Shown one piece after another: positions 5,816 through 7,946 of a DNA stretch of 7,946 nt (position 1 is the stretch's first letter; each line of letters opens with the position of its first letter). The stretch comes from Alphaproteobacteria bacterium MarineAlpha6_Bin2 (GTDB lineage Bacteria; Pseudomonadota; Alphaproteobacteria; GCA-002720895). Position numbers and translations under genes: made by a program. The DNA lies in NCBI GenBank assembly GCA_002937815.1, contig PTKQ01000016.1, positions 1-7,946 on the forward strand, read 5' to 3'. The notes beneath the pieces are model-generated. The model was not told where the DNA came from, did not search any database, and saw only the letters and a list, made by a program, of their open reading frames with translations.

Positions 5816-7432
5816 ATGTCAATAAATCTAGGAGTTCCTGAAAAAACAAAAAAATTAAAACCTAGAGTCTTAGTTCTAGGTATTGGTGGTGGCGGTTGTA
5901 ATGCATTAAATACGATGATTGCAAGTAAAATAAAAGGTGTAGAATTTGTCGCATGCAATACAGATGCACAATCTTTAGACCATTGTAATTCTACTCATAA
6001 AATTCAGTTAGGTGTTTCTCAAACTCAAGGTTTAGGAGCTGGATCGGACCCTGATATAGGAAAAGCTGCTGCTGAAGAATCTTATAATGAAATTTGTGAA
6101 TATATAGATGGAGCACATATGGCATTTATAACTGCAGGAATGGGTGGAGGAACTGGTACAGGTGCAATTTCTGTTATAGCAAAAGCTTGTAAAGAAAAGG
6201 GGATTCTTACAGTAGCGGTTGTTACAAAACCTTTTACCTTTGAAGGAAGTCTGAGAATGCAAAATGCTGAAAAAGGTATAAATGAACTTAGAGAATTTGT
6301 TGATACTTTAATTGTCATTCCAAATCAAAATCTTTTTATAGTTAGTGATGATAAAACTTCATATGCAGAAGCTTTAAGTATGGCAGACCAGGTTTTATAT
6401 GCAGGAGTTCGAGGTATCACTGATTTAATGATGTTGCCTGGATTAATAAATTTAGATTTTGCAGATGTAAAATCAGTTATGTCTGAGATGGGTAGAGCGG
6501 TTTTAGGTAATGGTGAAGCAGCTGGAGAAAAAAGAGCTATAGAAGCTGCAGAAGCGGCTATTTCAAATCCTTTACTAGATTACGTTTCAATAGGAGGAGC
6601 TAAATGGATTTTGATGAATATTTCTGGTGGTTCTGATATGACTTTAGTTGAAGTTCATGAAGCAGCAGAAAGAATTCGAGATGAAAGTCCTGATGCAAAC
6701 ATTATTTATGGTACATCAATTAATAAAGAATTAGACGGTCTAATGAGGGTGTCTATAGTAGCAACCGGTATAGAGCCTGTTGTTGATTTAAAAGAAAAAG
6801 ATAAAAAAAATAATAAAATTTATGACAAACCAAATGTTTCTAAATTACTAGAGCAAACAGATCTTGAAGATTTTACAAATCCATCAGCCGTAGAGGTTGA
6901 TAGAAACACTGAATTTAATCATTCTAATGATAGAATTTTAAACAAATTAACTGAACCTCAAGAAAAACCATCTAATAAAGTTTTAGAATTTGTTAAAAAA
7001 TTTTCATTATTAAGGATATTTAAAGATAGAAAAAAAGAAGTTGAAGTTAAACAAAATAATAAATTCGAAACAACGGATATTTTAAATGTACATGAATTCG
7101 AAAAGAAATTATACCAAACAGAAGCTAAAAAAGAGACTAAGGAAATTAAAAATCATAAAACAGATATTGAGAATCAACCTAAAATAGAGTCCACAGAAGA
7201 GTCTAAAAAAGAAACAATTGCTCAAAATAAAACTGAGAACAATGTAATAAAAGAAAAAGAATTAAATAAAGATGAAAATAAAACGGTAGAAATCCAAGCT
7301 GAAATGCCAGGCCTTAGTAGTGATTCAGATTTACCTGAAGATTCTCAAAATATCGATAAAAAAAATGATAATGATAAGAATAATCAAGAAGATTTAGAAA
7401 TTCCATCCTTTTTAAGGAATCAATCTAATTAA
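5816..7432 (+). CDS. ftsZ: FtsZ, tubulin-like division GTPase
   Basis: FtsZ polymerises with GTP into the ring that organises septation at mid-cell. The GTPase core covers residues 1 to about 320, with [14 protein letters not shown] at 22-35, the tubulin signature GGGTGTG at 110-116 and the T7 catalytic loop NLDFAD at 212-217. A long, mostly charged linker (about 321-525) follows. It is interrupted by one basic-hydrophobic stretch at 389-407. The C-terminal peptide EIPSFLRNQ (528-536) is the FtsA-binding tail in the form usual for alphaproteobacteria. At 538 residues it is longer than E. coli FtsZ (383), as is common in this class. The ATG lacks a clear Shine-Dalgarno. A terminator upstream suggests its own promoter; lpxC follows after 69 nt. 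Confidence 0.98.
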   Translation: MSINLGVPEKTKKLKPRVLVLGIGGGGCNALNTMIASKIKGVEFVACNTDAQSLDHCNSTHKIQLGVSQTQGLGAGSDPDIGKAAAEESYNEICEYIDGAHMAFITAGMGGGTGTGAISVIAKACKEKGILTVAVVTKPFTFEGSLRMQNAEKGINELREFVDTLIVIPNQNLFIVSDDKTSYAEALSMADQVLYAGVRGITDLMMLPGLINLDFADVKSVMSEMGRAVLGNGEAAGEKRAIEAAEAAISNPLLDYVSIGGAKWILMNISGGSDMTLVEVHEAAERIRDESPDANIIYGTSINKELDGLMRVSIVATGIEPVVDLKEKDKKNNKIYDKPNVSKLLEQTDLEDFTNPSAVEVDRNTEFNHSNDRILNKLTEPQEKPSNKVLEFVKKFSLLRIFKDRKKEVEVKQNNKFETTDILNVHEFEKKLYQTEAKKETKEIKNHKTDIENQPKIESTEESKKETIAQNKTENNVIKEKELNKDENKTVEIQAEMPGLSSDSDLPEDSQNIDKKNDNDKNNQEDLEIPSFLRNQSN

Positions 7433-7501
7433 AATAGTTAAAGTAACATCCTGAAACAAACAGTTAATTGATCTTAATTTTTGAGCTTATATGTTTGGAT
7501 T

Positions 7502-7946
7502 ATGGATTCACTAATCAAACAAAAAACTATTAAAAAAGAAATATTAATTAAGGGAACTTCTCTTCACAGAGGAAAAGACACTAAATTAAAAATCTTACCA
7601 GCAAAAGAAAATACAGGTATTAAATTTATAAGAACTGATAAAAAAAGGAATAATATTATTCAAGCTAGATGGAATAATGTAACTGATACAAAAATGTGTA
7701 CTGTAATATCTAATAGATCAGGAATTAAAGTATCAACTATTGAACATTTAATGGCTGCAATCGCTTCCTACCAAATTAATAATTTAACAATTGAAATTAA
7801 TGAATCTGAAGTCCCTATTTTAGATGGAAGCTCAAAACAATTTTGTAATAAGATCGAAAAAGCCGGAGTTGTGAACCAAAGTAAAAATCAAAAATTTATA
7901 AAAATATTAAATAATATTAAATTAAAATCAAAACATACTTATGCTT
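7502..7946 (+). CDS. lpxC: LpxC, UDP-3-O-acyl-GlcNAc deacetylase, first 148 residues (partial, runs off right edge)
   Basis: LpxC is the zinc-dependent cytoplasmic deacetylase that commits UDP-3-O-acyl-N-acetylglucosamine to lipid A. Visible motifs are GTSLHRG at 18-24 (family GxxLHxG) and STIEHLMAAI at 78-87. The latter contains E81 and H82, counterparts of the E. coli general base E78 and zinc ligand H79. VPILDGSS at 104-111 is also conserved. The second zinc-binding half lies outside the window. I chose the ATG at 7502 because an ATG at 7491 is in another frame and stops after seven codons. No good ribosome site is present. The 69-nt spacer after ftsZ holds no clear terminator; TTGATC (7468) and TATGTT (7490), 16 nt apart, are only a weak promoter guess. 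ftsZ-lpxC is the usual alphaproteobacterial order. Confidence 0.95.
   Translation, partial: MDSLIKQKTIKKEILIKGTSLHRGKDTKLKILPAKENTGIKFIRTDKKRNNIIQARWNNVTDTKMCTVISNRSGIKVSTIEHLMAAIASYQINNLTIEINESEVPILDGSSKQFCNKIEKAGVVNQSKNQKFIKILNNIKLKSKHTYA

Noticed and set aside
5776..6318. Minus-strand open frames over the start of ftsZ
   Set aside because: They are antisense to the conserved GTPase core and appear only because of its codon pattern.
6779..7390. Lysine/glutamate/asparagine-rich 3' part of ftsZ as a separate or degenerate gene
   Set aside because: The frame is continuous from the GTPase core to the conserved C-terminal peptide, so this is the normal disordered linker.
7464..7477. TTAA-N6-TTAA resembling a CtrA site upstream of lpxC
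   Set aside because: The CtrA consensus has a 7-nt gap, and TTAA is very common in DNA this AT-rich.
7491..7514. Earlier ATG for lpxC at 7491
   Set aside because: It is in a different frame and meets a stop after seven codons. The LpxC frame begins at 7502.

Overview
The window is a piece of the division and cell wall (dcw) cluster of a Gram-negative bacterium, and all its protein genes are recognisable. DNA is very AT-rich (roughly 25-30% GC by eye), with short spacers, 4-nt ATGA overlaps and Lys/Asn/Ile-rich proteins. The ftsQ-ftsA-ftsZ-lpxC order, the long FtsZ linker ending in a [14 protein letters not shown] tail, and the style of FtsL and FtsZ point to an alphaproteobacterium. A streamlined marine lineage of the SAR11 type is the best guess. 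That placement is an inference from composition and gene order; no marker gene settles it.

Layout. On the minus strand, reading leftwards from about 3600: mraZ, rsmH, ftsL, ftsI and the first 48 codons of murE, which runs off the left edge. On the plus strand, reading rightwards from 3678: ftsQ, ftsA, ftsZ and the first 148 codons of lpxC, which runs off the right edge. The two arms meet head to head at an 81-bp spacer (3597-3677). In the usual dcw order all of these genes point the same way, and about nine mur/fts/ddl genes separate ftsI from ftsQ. Here the two ends of the cluster have been brought together in divergent orientation, as one inversion of the mraZ-to-ddl part would do.

The divergent spacer carries four TGG(G/T)A motifs spaced exactly 10 bp apart. 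This matches the repeat architecture known for MraZ operators, so MraZ may control both arms at once. Between ftsA and ftsZ (5690-5815) there is a good intrinsic terminator, then AT-rich promoter-like sequence and a 4-codon open frame that abuts the ftsZ start. This suggests ftsZ is transcribed largely separately from ftsQ-ftsA.

The genes work together as follows. MraZ regulates the cluster and RsmH methylates 16S rRNA. FtsQ and FtsL are bitopic divisome scaffolds, FtsI is the septal transpeptidase and MurE makes a peptidoglycan precursor. FtsA tethers FtsZ filaments to the membrane, and LpxC commits the cell to lipid A synthesis. I saw no mobile element, CRISPR array, tRNA or rRNA. The coding content is ordinary; the interest lies in the rearrangement and in the two regulatory spacers.
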